Notes: generated from the sequence alone by a model not told the origin. Numbered from the stretch's first letter, positions 12,201 to 24,252 are shown. The stretch: DNA of 64,000 nucleotides from Monarcha castaneiventris obscurior (GCA_026261815.1 JAMPIT010000174.1:13516001-13580000), one strand, 5' to 3'. Made by a program: numbers and translations.

Positions 12201-12407
12201 AGACATCTCTAGTGCCATTGGGGAGGCCCAAGCTGGGCTGGAAGGATGTGCATCTCCTGGAGGTCCCATGTCACATCTGCCCACACTTGGTGTCTCAGCC
12301 AAGAGGGTTTGAAATGTACTGAGATCACTGAATAGAGCCTGTCTTGTTAGGGTTTGGAGTGAATTTTAAGTATCTCCTGTCACAGAGGTAGACACATGGG
12401 TGGGTAA
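9252..12407. other. Intergenic, nothing recognised except a small tandem duplication
   Basis: No gene was recognised. A 23-bp tandem duplication (cagaaattcctgtgggaatg plus agc) lies at 11,636-11,681. Confidence 0.45.
11636..11681. repeat. 23-bp tandem duplication
   Basis: Two perfect adjacent copies, 11,636-11,658 and 11,659-11,681, each start cagaaattcctgtgggaatg. This is a simple recent duplication with no functional sign. Confidence 0.9.
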
Positions 12408-12503
12408 CTATATATCTATATCTTTATCTATGTATATAACCTGTGTATCTATATATCTATATATCTATATATCTATGTATCTATATATATCTATATATCT
12501 ATT
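12408..12503. repeat. ATCT/TATA-type microsatellite
   Basis: About 95 bp of tatctata units, with variants such as tatgtat, form an imperfect tetra- to octanucleotide array. It is a likely polymorphic marker with no coding meaning. Confidence 0.95.
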
Positions 12504-15500
12504 TGTAAGTTATTTGGGCACATCTGCTTTAAAAAAGAAGTGGAAAAGGAATTGCTCCGTCTCCATGAGTAATGAACCAAGGGCCTGCTTTACTGTTAAT
12601 GTTACTTGCCTTTCGGATGTGCTCTGTCACAGAAGTTAAGTCCCTTCCACCTCTTTAAAATTTTCTATCACTTCATAAAAGAGCAGAGTAATAACTCTGG
12701 GGATGTGGCCAAAAACACCTTGCCTAAACCTTCCTGTCTACCTCCATTTCCCTCCAGGTACATCTGAATAAGATAGTCTGCATTTCCTATCCAAAACCAC
12801 CATATCTTTTTGCAGCGAGGTATAAAACTATGTACAAAATACAACAATTTGAATTTCATTGCCAAAGCATTTCAAGAAATGGATTTAATTGTGTTGCCTA
12901 AAGTTTGCAAAGTACCAGAGTTTTTCCTGTGCTCAAGAATATATTTATATACACATACAAAATATAGATATATACTTAGGTGCTGTTCAGGACCTTTTGT
13001 CTGCTCAGTTATGACTTATTTGCCTGTGGAGTGACCACAGAGATAGATGTGCACCTAAGGATAGACTTGCAGTTGCCAGGAGTCAAATGAACTCAGCAGA
13101 GCCCAGACAATTCCCATCAGCCCATGGCTTGGTGTGGGTTCCTATGCAAAATTACTTAGTGGGAAAGGCACTCAAATCACATCCATGTTTAAGCAGCAGT
13201 TTTAAAATTTTAAAATTAGGAAGGAAAATATTAACTCCGGACAAAAGACAGAAGTGGGAACGTTTTGTGTACCAGGTGGGACTCCGTCATCCACTGAACT
13301 GGTGCAGAAATAGCTGCCATCAGCCCACAGCACTCTGGAGCTGTCTCTGTTTGTGAATCGACATTTGCTGATGCCAGCAAACTCAGCAGCCCGAAAAGCT
13401 ATTTTTTCCCTACTGCTGAGACCACTATTCCATAGACTCTGGAAGAGGAGGTGCCTTCTGTCTCCCAGCATGTCATGCCAAGAGAAAGCCTTTTGTCCTC
13501 CCACAACAGAGGCAGTGGCAGAGCAGGAAGTTGTGAAACACTAACTACTGTTGCTGGCAAGTGAGCCATAAAGGAGGGTTCTGCCGGAAGGACACAGGCT
13601 GGGATCTGACCTCCCTTTCTGTGCTCACAGCCAGTGTGGAGAGGTGAAGCTGTCTCCTGAAGGGAGCACTGGAGGGGGCTGAGCTGAGCCGAGCCAAGAG
13701 CTCCCTGGAAGTTAACAGCATTGTAAATGCTGGGGCAGAGATCCGGGTCCGTGTCAGAAACACCGACAATGCTTCCCCTCAGTCTTGCCACTGAGAGATT
13801 TCTGCCAGTTGGGCACCTGCCATGGATCTCAAAATGCAACTATGAAATTGGTAGCTATCCCAAATTAAATCATATCCTGGAGGATGGCACTGAGCAGCTT
13901 TCAGGCCAAATTTGGCTTCTTTCTATTTGCTAAAATCTGCTTTCTTAATGGTTATTGCCTGTTGTCTGCCCTCTCTGTGCAGCATCAGCTCCAGAGCATC
14001 AGAGCAGCAGGATAAGGTGCCTTTGGGCACAGGGAATATGTTGGATTGGTCCCCCCAGGTATCCCCTCTGCTGCTCCTCTGCCCTGCAGAGGCATCTGAA
14101 TTGTGTGGGATGCTGATGGGGTGATCCTCTGCATCTGCTGTCGGGGTTGCAGAGCAGAAGAGGGGTGCAGTGTGGTACACTGTCCCAGTGCTGTGGGCTG
14201 ATGAAGGATCTGTTCCCTCCCTGCTAAAGGGCCTTCACTGTCTCCTCCCTGCTGGAAGCTGTGCAGGGCCATAGGCACTCATCAGTGTGTTACTGACTAC
14301 TCCCAGGGCAAACTTCAGACTCTCTGTTACAAGCCCAAGGGCTCAGACACATATTTTAAATGTGGAATCTGCAATTCTGGCATTTTCACCTGCCTCTGGG
14401 AACCAGGAGCTTTAACTGACTCCTTCTCAAGCCTCAAACAACCCTACAACTTCTTGGCTCAGCTCTTTCACACCTAAATCACACACCGGACCCATCTTTT
14501 CAGAAGACATTTTGCTGCAATGAGATTTTTAAAGTTGCTCCTTAAATTTTGCTGTTAATTTTACATTTGAGGCATGTGAATGAAATGGCCAGATTTTCCA
14601 AGCCTGGAACATCTTGAAAGTTCCCATAGCTTTTTTTCTTGCCAAATATTTGCTCTTGAAGGCAGAGTCAAACAGACCCGTGCCTTGGTTTATCATGACC
14701 TGATTATATTGCAGTGAAGTCAAAGGGTGGGTGTGAGGGGGAAGCAGCTACTTAAAACCATTTTCCTCAAAATCAGAGCAGTCTGTGAGAGCGAGACAGC
14801 TGCTAGATGCATTGTGGGCACTGAGATGGGAATTCCTGCCTGTTTAATCAGGCAGCCAGCTGCAGCCAGCAAAACCGACCCCGACAAGTCAAGCGGTGGA
14901 AAGCTGCACCTGCGAGCTGCGTATGCGCCTGTGGTGGGGCTGGGAAGGAAGAAACCAGAAGTCTAAAGACTGGATCAAACAAATGAAACCTGAAGTGTAG
15001 AATCTGTATGGAGGTTAAAAAGTAATAGCACCGTCATGGATCATCTTGCAGGCTTGGCTGAGAGAGGAATCAGTGCATCGTGGTGAGGAGTCATCTGTGC
15101 TTAGGAATATTTCCAAATGTCTGCAAAACCAGGAATCCTCTGTTGCAACTTGTGTAGTTGGGTTACCATTTCCACTGTCTGAAGTTCTGGATAATTAGTC
15201 TTACAGACACCACAGTGATGCCTTTGGATCGTTGCCTGTGAGGTCTCAGCGAGGAATGCAGCAGTGAAATGCCCGCAGAGCCTGGGTGCAGAGGCAGCAG
15301 CAAACCCAGCCATCTGTGATTCGCTCAGGCACTTTAAGCAAACATGGAACAAGTGCATTGCATCAACACACGCATGTATTTCAGCCTGTCAGTCAGGAAT
15401 TGCCCCTATTGCACCTGTGGGCAGGAGGCAGCAGGATGCTGAAGGGCAGCCCACACCAGCTGCCCACACAGATTCAGGTCAGGCTGTCAGTCCAAAGCTT

Positions 15501-15599
15501 GTACTGTTAGACCTGAGCTGGTTGATTGCTGTGGTTCCTGGACTCAGTGAATGATGTTTAAGTCACCCACTTCTATCTGAGATGGCTTTTATGCCATCA
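12504..15599. other. Intergenic, nothing recognised
   Basis: There are some long antisense open frames around 13,400-14,280 without homology or splice support. A mildly CpG-bearing patch lies near 14,870-14,940. No gene is assigned. Confidence 0.4.
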
Positions 15600-16463
15600 T
15601 AAACTGGATGACACCAAACTGGGAGGAGTATCTAATACACTGATGGATTACACTTCCATCCAGATCTCTGCACTTCTCCATATTGAGTTTCACGAGGCTC
15701 TTGCTGGCCCATTTCTCCAGCTCACAAAGTCCTGTGCCAGGGGAATAACAACCCCAGGCACCAACACGTGCTGGAGGCCACCCAGCTGGAAAGCAGCTTG
15801 TCAGAAGCGGACTTAGGTGGACACCAAGTTGAACACAAGCCAGCACAGTGCCCCGGCAGCAAAGAAAGCAAATGGTATCCTGGCCTGCTTTAGACTATTA
15901 CTAGAAGTTTGAGGGAAGTGATATTTCCCCTCCACTCTGCTTTCTTGAGACCACACCTGGAGTAGTTTGTTCAGTTCTGGGCTCTCCAATACAAGGGAGA
16001 CATGGACATACTGGAGAGAGTCCAGCAAAAGACCATGGAGACAATGAAGAGTCTGGATCATCTGTCCTGAGGAGAGGCTGAGAGAGCTGGGACCGTTCAG
16101 CCTGGGGCAGAGAAGGGTCAGGAGGATCTTATCAATGTATGTAAATACCTGAAGGGAGGGTGCAAGGAGGATGGAGCCAGGCTCTGTTCAGTGGTGCCCA
16201 GGGACAGGGCTGCAGGCAATGGGCACAAACTGAAACACTGGAGATTCCTTCTGAACACCAGGAAACACTTTTTGGCTGTGAGGATGGCTGAGCACTGGCA
16301 CAGGTTGCCCAAGGATGATGTCTCCACCCTTAGCAATATTCAAAAGCCGTCTGGACACAGTTCTGGACAACTGCTCTAGGTGGTCCTAGCTGACCAGGAG
16401 CCTTGGACAAGATGACCCCTAGAGGTTCCTTCCAACCTCAACCTTTCTGCGATTCCATGATCT
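15600..16463 (+). mobile_element. CR1 LINE, about 0.86 kb 3' part, with internal inversion
   Basis: This is the longest CR1 copy in the window. In sense order it shows gatgacaccaaactgggagg (end of ORF2), ggggaataacaaccccaggc, aagaaagcaaatggtatcct, ggagagagtccagcaaaaga, gaggagaggctgagagagct, ggagccaggctctgttcagt, cactggcacaggttgcccaa and the tail gaggttccttccaacctcaa ending cgattccatgat. The reading frame is broken throughout. Around 15,665-15,722 the element runs in the opposite direction to both flanks, as described in the findings. Confidence 0.93.
15665..15722 (-). repeat. Inverted segment inside the CR1 copy
   Basis: The reverse complement of this interval reads ctggagaaatgggccagcaa then tgaaactcaatatggagaag and tgcag. 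This is exactly the CR1 block expected between gccatccaga and gtcctgcacc in the sense direction. The left flank (ccatccaga, near 15,656) and right flank (aagtcctgtgccagg, from 15,727) are in sense orientation, so about 60 bp is inverted in place. The breakpoints are uncertain by about 10 bp. Confidence 0.75.
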
Positions 16464-16466
16464 TGT

Positions 16467-18099
16467 TTCTTGATTAAATACAGAATCTTGGCCACAGGCA
16501 CAACTGTTCATTTTCCCAAGCATCAAGCAAGAACATTGCAAAGTAAATGGAGCTAAGTGATGTGCAGACATAGCCAAAATTAAATTGAACAGAGCAAAAT
16601 GATTGAGGACCTTGTTTGGTTTAATCACCTAGCTCTGGTCAAGACCATCACAAGTGCAGGTTTTATTTAGAGTTTTCAAGTGTAGAATTCTAAAGCAGAA
16701 AGATCATTTCACAAAGTAACATTTCCTGAGATGATAATCGCTTTGGTAGATTTTTTTCCCCCACAAAAATGTTCTTATCAAGAAAGATGACTTCTTTATA
16801 CAAATAAGAAAGATTTTTTTCATGTAAATAAAATGGTTTTTAGAAGTGTTTTTGCAAAACGCCCAGAGGTTTACAGGGAAATACCAACCAGTTATACAAT
16901 TTAAAAATATCTCACTATGTTTCTCTTTAAAATTGATTCTGGTTTTAATACTCACAAATCATTGGTATGCTGAGTTGAAGATCGAGTTTTATTCAGCAAG
17001 CACTCAGAACACAAATTACAATATATGCCTAAAGTCCTCTATGATGGTGTATTTTCAAGCCCCTGTGAGGGAAGAAGGAAAGACAGTGCTTCTCTTTGCA
17101 CCAGAAATTTCAGAGTGAGAATTTTTGGCCCACGTGTGACACATGGTACCTGGCATGGTTCCTCACAGCTCTCCTGTTAGCCACAGAGACTTGCTCAGTT
17201 AAGGACTCACAGAGTCAAAGAAATTGGGTGAATTTTTACTGGAAGGCAATTGTTACACTCTAATTAGCATAGTCAAGAACTAAGAGGTGATTTTAAGGGT
17301 GAGACATAATGACAGTGCCTTGAAATTAAATGGCACAGGTGATATTTTTTAGACGGATATCAGGGTTCAAAGAAGGGTTCAAAGAAGAAGTCAGTGGGAA
17401 TGAAAAGAACCTGAAAATCCACCCTTTCTGCTCCCAGACATTGCTCTGTCCTTTTGCATGCCCCATTTGTCTGCTTGCCCATCCATGCCCAAAATCAGAT
17501 TCCCGGTCCCCGAGGGCAGGACTGTGCCATAGCCTTGGGTGCTGTGCCATGCCCCAGCTGCCACACGCGGGCTGAATTACACAGCCACGGATCTCAGCTG
17601 CATAACAGGGAGCCCATTCCCAGCACAGAGCCACAGAGCAGATTTCCTCTCTCCATGATCCTAATTAGCCATCTGTGGCGTGCAACTGGAAAAGGGCTTG
17701 GCTCAGCAAGCAGAGCAGGGAAGGGACAGCCAGAGAATGATTCCCCCAGTCCAGGCTCGGCCGGCATTTCTGTGTACGCAGGAGTGGAGCTGCCCAGGGC
17801 TGCCCGGAGCAGTGACACAGCTGCAGACCAGCGAAGGAAGGGCTCAGACCCCCTGCTTTCCCATGACAAAAACTGGAAAAATCAGAGCTGTTTGAGAAAA
17901 TCCCCGCCGGGAGAGCAGCCTTCAGTCCATCTCTTTCCAAAAGGGCATCTGGCAGTCTGCTCCATCCATATGCCAACACATGTGAGCAAAGCAACTGTCT
18001 GGAATATGGAGAATGGCTCTCGGACTCTGGATCAGGCCATCAGGGTCCACAGATGTGTCTGCTGCATCAAAGATATGTTTCCAGTCTGAAGAAGTGTGA
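16467..18099. other. Intergenic, nothing firmly recognised
   Basis: It includes a perfect 12-bp tandem duplication (ggttcaaagaag, 17,364-17,387). A stretch at about 17,440-17,930 is GC-raised and carries a 211-codon open frame on the plus strand, but that frame has no ATG at its start, no splice signals and no recognisable homology. Confidence 0.4.
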
Positions 18100-18768
18100 C
18101 CAGCAGGTCAAGGGGCAGGATTCTTCCCCTCTGCTCTCCAGGGGTACTGCATGAGGCTGAGGGAATTCCAGTACAAGACCAACTTGTTGGAGCAGGTCCA
18201 GAGGAAGGCCATGAAGACACTCAGGGGCACCTCTCTGTGAGGACAGGCTGAGAGAGTTGGTGTTGTTCAGACTGGAGAAGAGAAGGATCTAGGGAGACCT
18301 TAATGTACCCTTCCAGTACTTAGAGGGGGCTTATAAGAAAGATCATAGAATCACATAGCCGTTTAGTTTGGAAAAGACCTTTGAGGTCATTGAGTTCAAC
18401 CATCTATGTGGCTTTTAAATACCTACAGGGATGGTGACTCCACCACATCCCTGGGCAGCCTGCTCCAAATGGGGACAGACTTTTTTTAGCAGGGCCTGTT
18501 CTGACAGGCCAAGGGGTAATGGTTTTAAACTTAAAGAGGGAAGATCCAAACATGATACAAGGAGGATTTTTTTTTGCAATGAGTATGGTGAAATACTGGA
18601 ACAGGTTTCCCAGAGAGGTGGTGGATTGGAAGTCCAGTCAAGGCCAGACTAGACAGGGCATTTAGCAACCTGGTCCAGCGGAAGGTGTCCCTGCTCATTG
18701 CAGCAGTTGAACTGGATGACCTTTGAAGACCCCTTCCAACCAAAACCATTCTATGATTCTAAGTTACA
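18100..18768 (+). mobile_element. CR1 LINE 3' part, interrupted by a second CR1
   Basis: The left part (18,100-18,340) holds the sense motifs agcaggtcaaggggcaggat, gcaggtccagaggaaggcca, gaggacaggctgagagagtt and the gggggcttataagaaag block. The right part (about 18,471-18,768) resumes with ggggacagactttttttagc, ctgacaggccaaggggtaat, ggtttcccagagaggtggtg, and the tail tgacctttgaagacccc to attctatgattcta. The 130 bp between them is an antisense CR1 fragment. Confidence 0.9.
18341..18470 (-). mobile_element. CR1 LINE 3' fragment nested in an older CR1
   Basis: It starts gatcatagaatcacatagcc, continues gtttggaaaagacctttgag and gtgactccaccacatccctg and ends ggcagcctgctccaaat, which is the antisense CR1 3' end. 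It separates the aagaaag and ggggacagactt blocks that are adjacent in an uninterrupted CR1, so it inserted after the host copy. Confidence 0.88.
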
Positions 18769-20604
18769 AACAAGATAATCCCCCTTTTTTTAATTCCTTG
18801 AAAATTACCTGCCTTTTGGGATGATTGCTATAAATCAGCCATCGGGCAAGTCTGTGTTATTTTAAAAGGGCTGCACAGTGACTAGAATGCATATTTATAA
18901 ATTCAAAGGAAATCTTTCTATGAAGTAAAATCATTGAAACTCAAGGAAATATTTTGTCATTGCTCTTTTGTTTTACTTAATGCTTGCAGTCACACCACGT
19001 TAATACCAGAGGGTGAGAGTGAAAACCGGAAAATTGCTATAAATGTATAAAGTTCTGAATGTTGGATGTATAATTGAGAAAAGAGCAGAAAGTAAATGAA
19101 GCCGGTAATTTACAAAGTGTCAATTATTTGAAACTGTTCTGGCTCAGAAGTTTGAAGTGTCATTAGTGCATGAAAGGCCATTTAAAACAAAAATATCTTG
19201 AATCCTCTAAACTACAAAAGGAAGGGATTCTACTGCTGCCTCAAGGACAACTTGTGCTCAGACAGAAGTTTTATTTCTGTTGCTGTTAATCCAGCTGTAG
19301 GAGCAAGGCTCTAAATCCATCTCAGAAACTAGTAGCACTTGTTAAGAAAGAACCAATATATTGAGCAGCCTTCTGATTTTTCCAAGTTTTCACTGATGGA
19401 AGCAACCTGCCTGGCTGGAAGATAGCAAAGTAAATATCATCATGTCTGTTGTACCCATTTCAACAGCAGAATCAAGACTTGGTTTACAAAAGCATCTGGC
19501 TCCAAGGCACAGGACTTTGGTTTGCTATGAATATTATTTGCATGGCCAAAACCGGAAAATTTGAACAATAAATTTCATTAATATAAAGAGTGCATGTGTG
19601 CATCCATCCAGCTTCAGGAATCATCCAACTTCTGGTATTAATTCTGCAGTACAACAGCGCAATTTGTTGCAAAGAACTTTACTTTAGCTCTTTATTTCCA
19701 GCCTTCTGCAATCTCACCACATGGGTTTACCTTTTACTGGTGTTTTTTTTCCCAGCTACTCAGTGAGAACCCTTTAAGGCAATAAGCATTTTCACTGCCC
19801 CTCAAAATTATAGCCCTTCCTGGGAAGACAGAGGGGTGTACTCAGAGTCTGCCTCCCGCTGATCAGTCAGTCCTGTCAGGTTTTTGGCATCCCAAGACAG
19901 GAGGCTTTTGTAGCCTCTCAGGAGCGAGATTTTGACAGGCATGCTCAAGACCTTCAAAAACCAGATTAGCAATGGAATTTGGGGGAGTGGGGTGGGGGCA
20001 GGGCTATTTGTTTGTTTGTTTGGTGTTGAAAGTGTCAAAACATTTAGAAATTTCAGAAAATGAGTAAAAAAAAACCCTCAAAAAGTTTCCTGTTCATGTT
20101 TCAAAAAACTTGTTTACTATTAAGTAAATTTTTTCACTGATCAGTCTAAATTTTTCCTGTCTAGAAAAACAGGCTCTGCCATAACTGGATGAGACTAATA
20201 GTTCCTCCCATCCAGTCACCTGCCCTCAGTGATGCCTAATAGCAGGTACAAGAGAAGATGAAAGAAACTCTGACATCATTAGGGAGTGTTTGGGATACCA
20301 TAATCATCTTATTTTTTAACCTCAATCCCTATGAGTCTCAGATAAACACAGGCCATCTTATCTCATTGCATATCTTACTGGTTTCTTGTTGCATCTCCAG
20401 CTGAGCTCCTTTAAGCCTTCCCATGAGACCTGGTCCCTCTGGCAACCACAAAGCTCTTCTCTGAACTATCTTCTATTAAGCTCCATCCAACCAGTGCCAA
20501 GTTGTTTCCTGCTGATTTCATTATTTCATGGTTTAGCTACACACTCTTCACATCCTTCTCATCTTCCATAGAATGTATGTACTGTATGTGTATGGAAAGC
20601 ATAC
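18769..20604. other. Intergenic, nothing recognised
   Basis: AT-rich sequence without exons or identifiable repeats by eye. Confidence 0.45.
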
Positions 20605-20830
20605 ATCACAGGAACATAGTCCCAACCTCCCTGCCACAGGCAAGGACACCTTCCATGACACCAGGCTGCTCTAATCACCATTAAACCTGTCCTTTAACAC
20701 TTCCAGGGATGGGAAATCCACAGCTTCTCTGGGCAGCCTGTGCCAGGGCCTCACCACCCTCACAACAAAGAATTTCTTCCTAATATCTAACCTAAACCTG
20801 CCCTCTGTCAGTTTAATATGTTTCATATGA
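20605..20830 (-). mobile_element. CR1 LINE 3' fragment
   Basis: The plus strand shows antisense CR1 motifs in order: ccaacctccctgccacaggc, aaggacaccttccatgac, aacacttccagggatgggaa, ttctctgggcagcctgtgcc and tcttcctaatatctaaccta. It is 5'-truncated and non-coding. Confidence 0.88.
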
Positions 20831-23230
20831 AGTAGAAGGAGCCAGAAGCTCAGCTGGCTTCCAGCTAAAGTTTGGGCAGTCTGAAAGGAGATAGAGAAGA
20901 TAGCAGGAGACTGGGTTTATATCCTCTGATCACTGCTTCAGATGCCCCAAATTTGAAGACAGTGGAACTCTATTGATTGTCATCAGCTCTGATTTAACCT
21001 AAAACTTATTTTGGTGCAATGAACATATTCCTTCTGCAGGCAGCACAGAGGCAGCAGATGCAGGCTGTGGCTTTCGTCAGGATGAGGAAGGGAAAACTCT
21101 GGGGAATGCTGAGCTATGGCAAAACCCCACCAGAGAGACAGGAGTTTGAGAAAATTTTAGAGAGTCAGTGCTACTGTAGGAGTGATGAGGAAAGAAGGGA
21201 CAACACAGAAGAACAAAAGCTGTAAATGCTGTAAAACTGGCTCCTGTGAAGTGAGAGACGCAGCTAGGCTTAGCTCCTGCTGCAAGCCTGGAGAATCTGA
21301 GCTAAATCTGACCTGATGTCTCCTGCTGAGAAGAGAGTATAATATCAGCCACGTGAAGGAAAAATTTCTCTTGAAGGAATAATACTGAAGACAGGTCATG
21401 AGTTGGCTGAAATTCACCTTCTCCATTTACTCGAGATGTCCAGCTCCCTGAGCTGTTTAGCCAGAACATTTCAGCTCATCATTAATTCATGAGTAAATTC
21501 AGGAAAAATAAAGTGAGTCTTGTCTCTTGTCCTAATAATATCTCATCACACATAAAAAGTGGTTAGTACACATGATTGATTGGTGCAAGGAGATCTGCTT
21601 GAATGAAATAAACCTTAAATCTCGACATCAGTGATAGCTGGAGTGATAGGCTTAAAATAAAACCAAGTAGCCCCAAGCTGTGAGGAGATGCAGCCCATGT
21701 CTGACTGCTGGGGCTCATGGCTGTCACTTCTTAGATGTTCAGTTCATTTCGGACACTCTCAGCTTGTGAGATTTCTCATGTTGTCTTTGAACTCATGACA
21801 AGACTCACGGGTTAATTACCCTTGTCCTGATCGCTTCTCTTACAGGTACAAAGGTGCATTTAGCTCTTTTTGTTGGCTGAAAAAGTATCTCTGTGGTTCT
21901 CACAGCACGGAGGCACTGCACATCTTCCCTCCTCAGAGGTAATATAGGCACACACCCGATTTTTAGAACAACCACTCTTCACTCAGACATGCATCTGTGC
22001 CATGTGGTGACTTTAAGTGGTCATGACTCACTCATGCAACTAGTCTTTGTGTAGACTGGTGTCCCTATAAACTCACTAGGTTCTCAGAAAGAGTTGAAGA
22101 AAAGCTGGCATGGGCAGCTGAAGAACTGGAAATAATTTAATGTAGGTTGTTGGCTGACTGACTCCTGAAATAATTATTTTAATTCTAAGGACAGCTTACA
22201 GTTTAATTAAAGAAATGTCAGATCACTGAAATCTTAGTTGTGCATCACTTTGAAATTACCATTCTCATCTAAGCACCAAAAGCTGTTCCCACATAAAAAC
22301 AGTTCTTTGGTCCTGCCTCAACATCTGACTTCTCACAGCCACAGAGCTGTGCAGAAGAGCAAGGAGAACCCTGAACCAAAATCAACCTCTTCCATGACAA
22401 CACAGCTAATGCTCTTCACTTCAAGAGCTCCCAGTTTTGCAGCACATTTTTCACCTCTGAGTTTCCTTTTCCCACTATTAGATCCTCTCCTAACTTTTTC
22501 CAAGCCTTTTTGGGTCAGCAGGTACCTGATTCTCACTCCAAGAGCTGTATGATCTTCACCTCACCCTGGCAGTATTTACAAGCAGAGGAGTGATACAGGA
22601 CAGCAAGAGCCCCTGCAGGCCAAAATGCATTGCTGTGCAAGCTGGAGGCTACTTTGGACCTTTCTAAAACCCAGCACCAGCCACGCAGACACACAGATGT
22701 GCAAGAATTGGTTAGGAAGGAGTAGGAAGAGAACGTTAAGGTTATTGGGGATGAGGGACCTGAGATGGTTTTGCTCCCAGTGCTGACAATTGGCACATCC
22801 GGAATTTAACCCTCAACATTCTGCACTTTGGTTCCTTATGAGCTACTACTACTGGGAATTTTCTCTAATTATTCTTTATTAATATAGAGAATATTATAAT
22901 ATTCTCTAAATATATCACATTTTTTGCCCAGTGTTACACCTTAAAGGAATATGAAAGGAACAATTACAGGGAGGGTCTGACAAACATCTAGCAACATCTA
23001 ACTGCAAACCAGGCTCAAAAAATAAATGGAAGACTATGACTTTGTTGGGAAAGACTGAACCCCAAATTTCTCTTTAGAAGCTATTAGCAGGTAAATGCAA
23101 TGTTTGTATTCGGAGATCTTTTGCACCAGGAGCCTAAAGACAAATAAGAACAAGCTGCTGCCCTCAAGAGTTTATAACATTTTATAGAGAGACAGGATAT
23201 GTATAGTGGGTGGAAAAAAAGAAGTGATTA
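20831..23230. other. Intergenic, palindrome only
   Basis: No gene was recognised. A perfect 24-bp palindrome is present at 22,885-22,908. Confidence 0.45.
22885..22908. repeat. 24-bp perfect palindrome
   Basis: The left arm tagagaatatta is followed directly by its reverse complement taatattctcta with no spacer, in AT-rich surroundings. It could extrude as a cruciform, but chance is possible in AT-rich DNA. Confidence 0.9.
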
Positions 23231-23360
23231 CTCTCCTCCTTTTTACAGATGGAGATAGAGATCAAATAACATCTCCGCTATCACACAGGAAGCCTGTGGC
23301 AGCACAAAATAGAAGGAACTGGGATTTTCTGGAAGCAGATGCTCTAACCACAAACTCCCT
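23231..23360 (-). mobile_element. MIR-like SINE remnant
   Basis: The plus strand follows the antisense MIR order: tttttacagatggagataga (tttacagatgaggaaactga in MIR), tatcacacaggaagcctgtg (gtcacacagctagtaagtgg), aaggaactgggattttctgg (agctgggattcgaacccagg) and gctctaaccac. It is strongly diverged but collinear over about 130 bp, and lies about 1 kb upstream of the plus-strand coding exon. Confidence 0.75.
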
Positions 23361-23689
23361 TTTTCCCTCACTTCCCGCATATTTTTGTTCTAACAGCCAG
23401 CCTTGAGGCACTGCACATTGAAAAAAGGAAATGTCTCCCTTTACAACCGCCCAAGGACAGATGAGTTTTAGTGGGATGCTTCCCTGGTTTCCTCTGGGGA
23501 ATGGAGAGGGCCAGGAAGAGCAGCGGGTGACTTTGAGAGGAGCCGGGAGATGCGATGTTCCACGGCTGGAGGAGGAGCTGTGGGGATGGATCCTGCCTGT
23601 GCTGTAGCAGGATGTGCTGGACATGGGGTACCCACACAGCTCCCCACCTTCACCTTCCTGACCCCAGCACCCACTTGTTTTCCCATCTT

Positions 23690-24250
23690 AACGATGAACA
23701 GTCCAGCCGGAACTTGGAAGTGCATTTTTGATCCGAGTCAGTGACAGATGAATGATTTGGGGGTTTATCGCTAATAACCACCTGAGCAGCGTAACCAGAG
23801 CCAGTTTTGCTATTGTTATGATGACACTGATACAGCGTTGATGCTGTTATGGCTGCAGAGCTCGGGCTACATTATCTTTTTGCCTCCTTTGCCAGGTAAC
23901 TTGAGGCCGCGGCACTATTGATTGAGGACCGCTGGATGCTGGAGCGGCCGCTCCTGTAACCGTAGCCCGCCGGGGTTATGGGGCTATTGTGAGGGCTTTG
24001 TTCAGCTGCTGACAGCTCCCAGCAAGAGCATGCAAGGGTTGCAAACCTTTTTATTGTGTCTGCACCTCTTTGCCTTGCAGACAATAGGAGTGGGCGGCAG
24101 TGAGGAGACAGTGGGCTGACTTTGGTAGAGGACAGAGCAGGAGGTGCTGTACCCCATTTCTGAATGCTCCTGACAGCAGAAAAGGAGGTGCTCTCTTCTA
24201 GAAAGGCTGGAATGCCGTCATGCCAGGGCTTTCATTTTGGGCGCCCTTCT
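23690..24250. promoter_or_regulatory. Possible promoter or enhancer upstream of the plus-strand gene
   Basis: CpGs cluster here (ggccgcggcactattgattg, gaccgctggatg, a gcggccgc site at 23,944-23,951, gtagcccgccgggg) in CpG-poor surroundings, 300-500 bp before the coding exon. Motif-like strings include attgttatgatgac (SOX-like) and ctattgattg. No TATA box at a sensible distance is clear. The role is inferred from position and composition only. Confidence 0.4.
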
Positions 24251-24252
24251 GG

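Noticed and set aside
13399..13839. A 146-codon minus-strand open frame
   Set aside because: No recognisable protein features; overlapping open frames of similar length on both strands suggest chance.
16191..16379. Short plus-strand frame suggestive of a small protein
   Set aside because: It lies entirely inside the 3' part of a CR1 copy and is repeat-derived.
17454..18089. A 211-codon open frame on the plus strand in a GC-raised stretch
   Set aside because: There is no ATG at its start, no splice-site pattern and no familiar motif, and it stops just before a CR1 element. Composition explains the openness.
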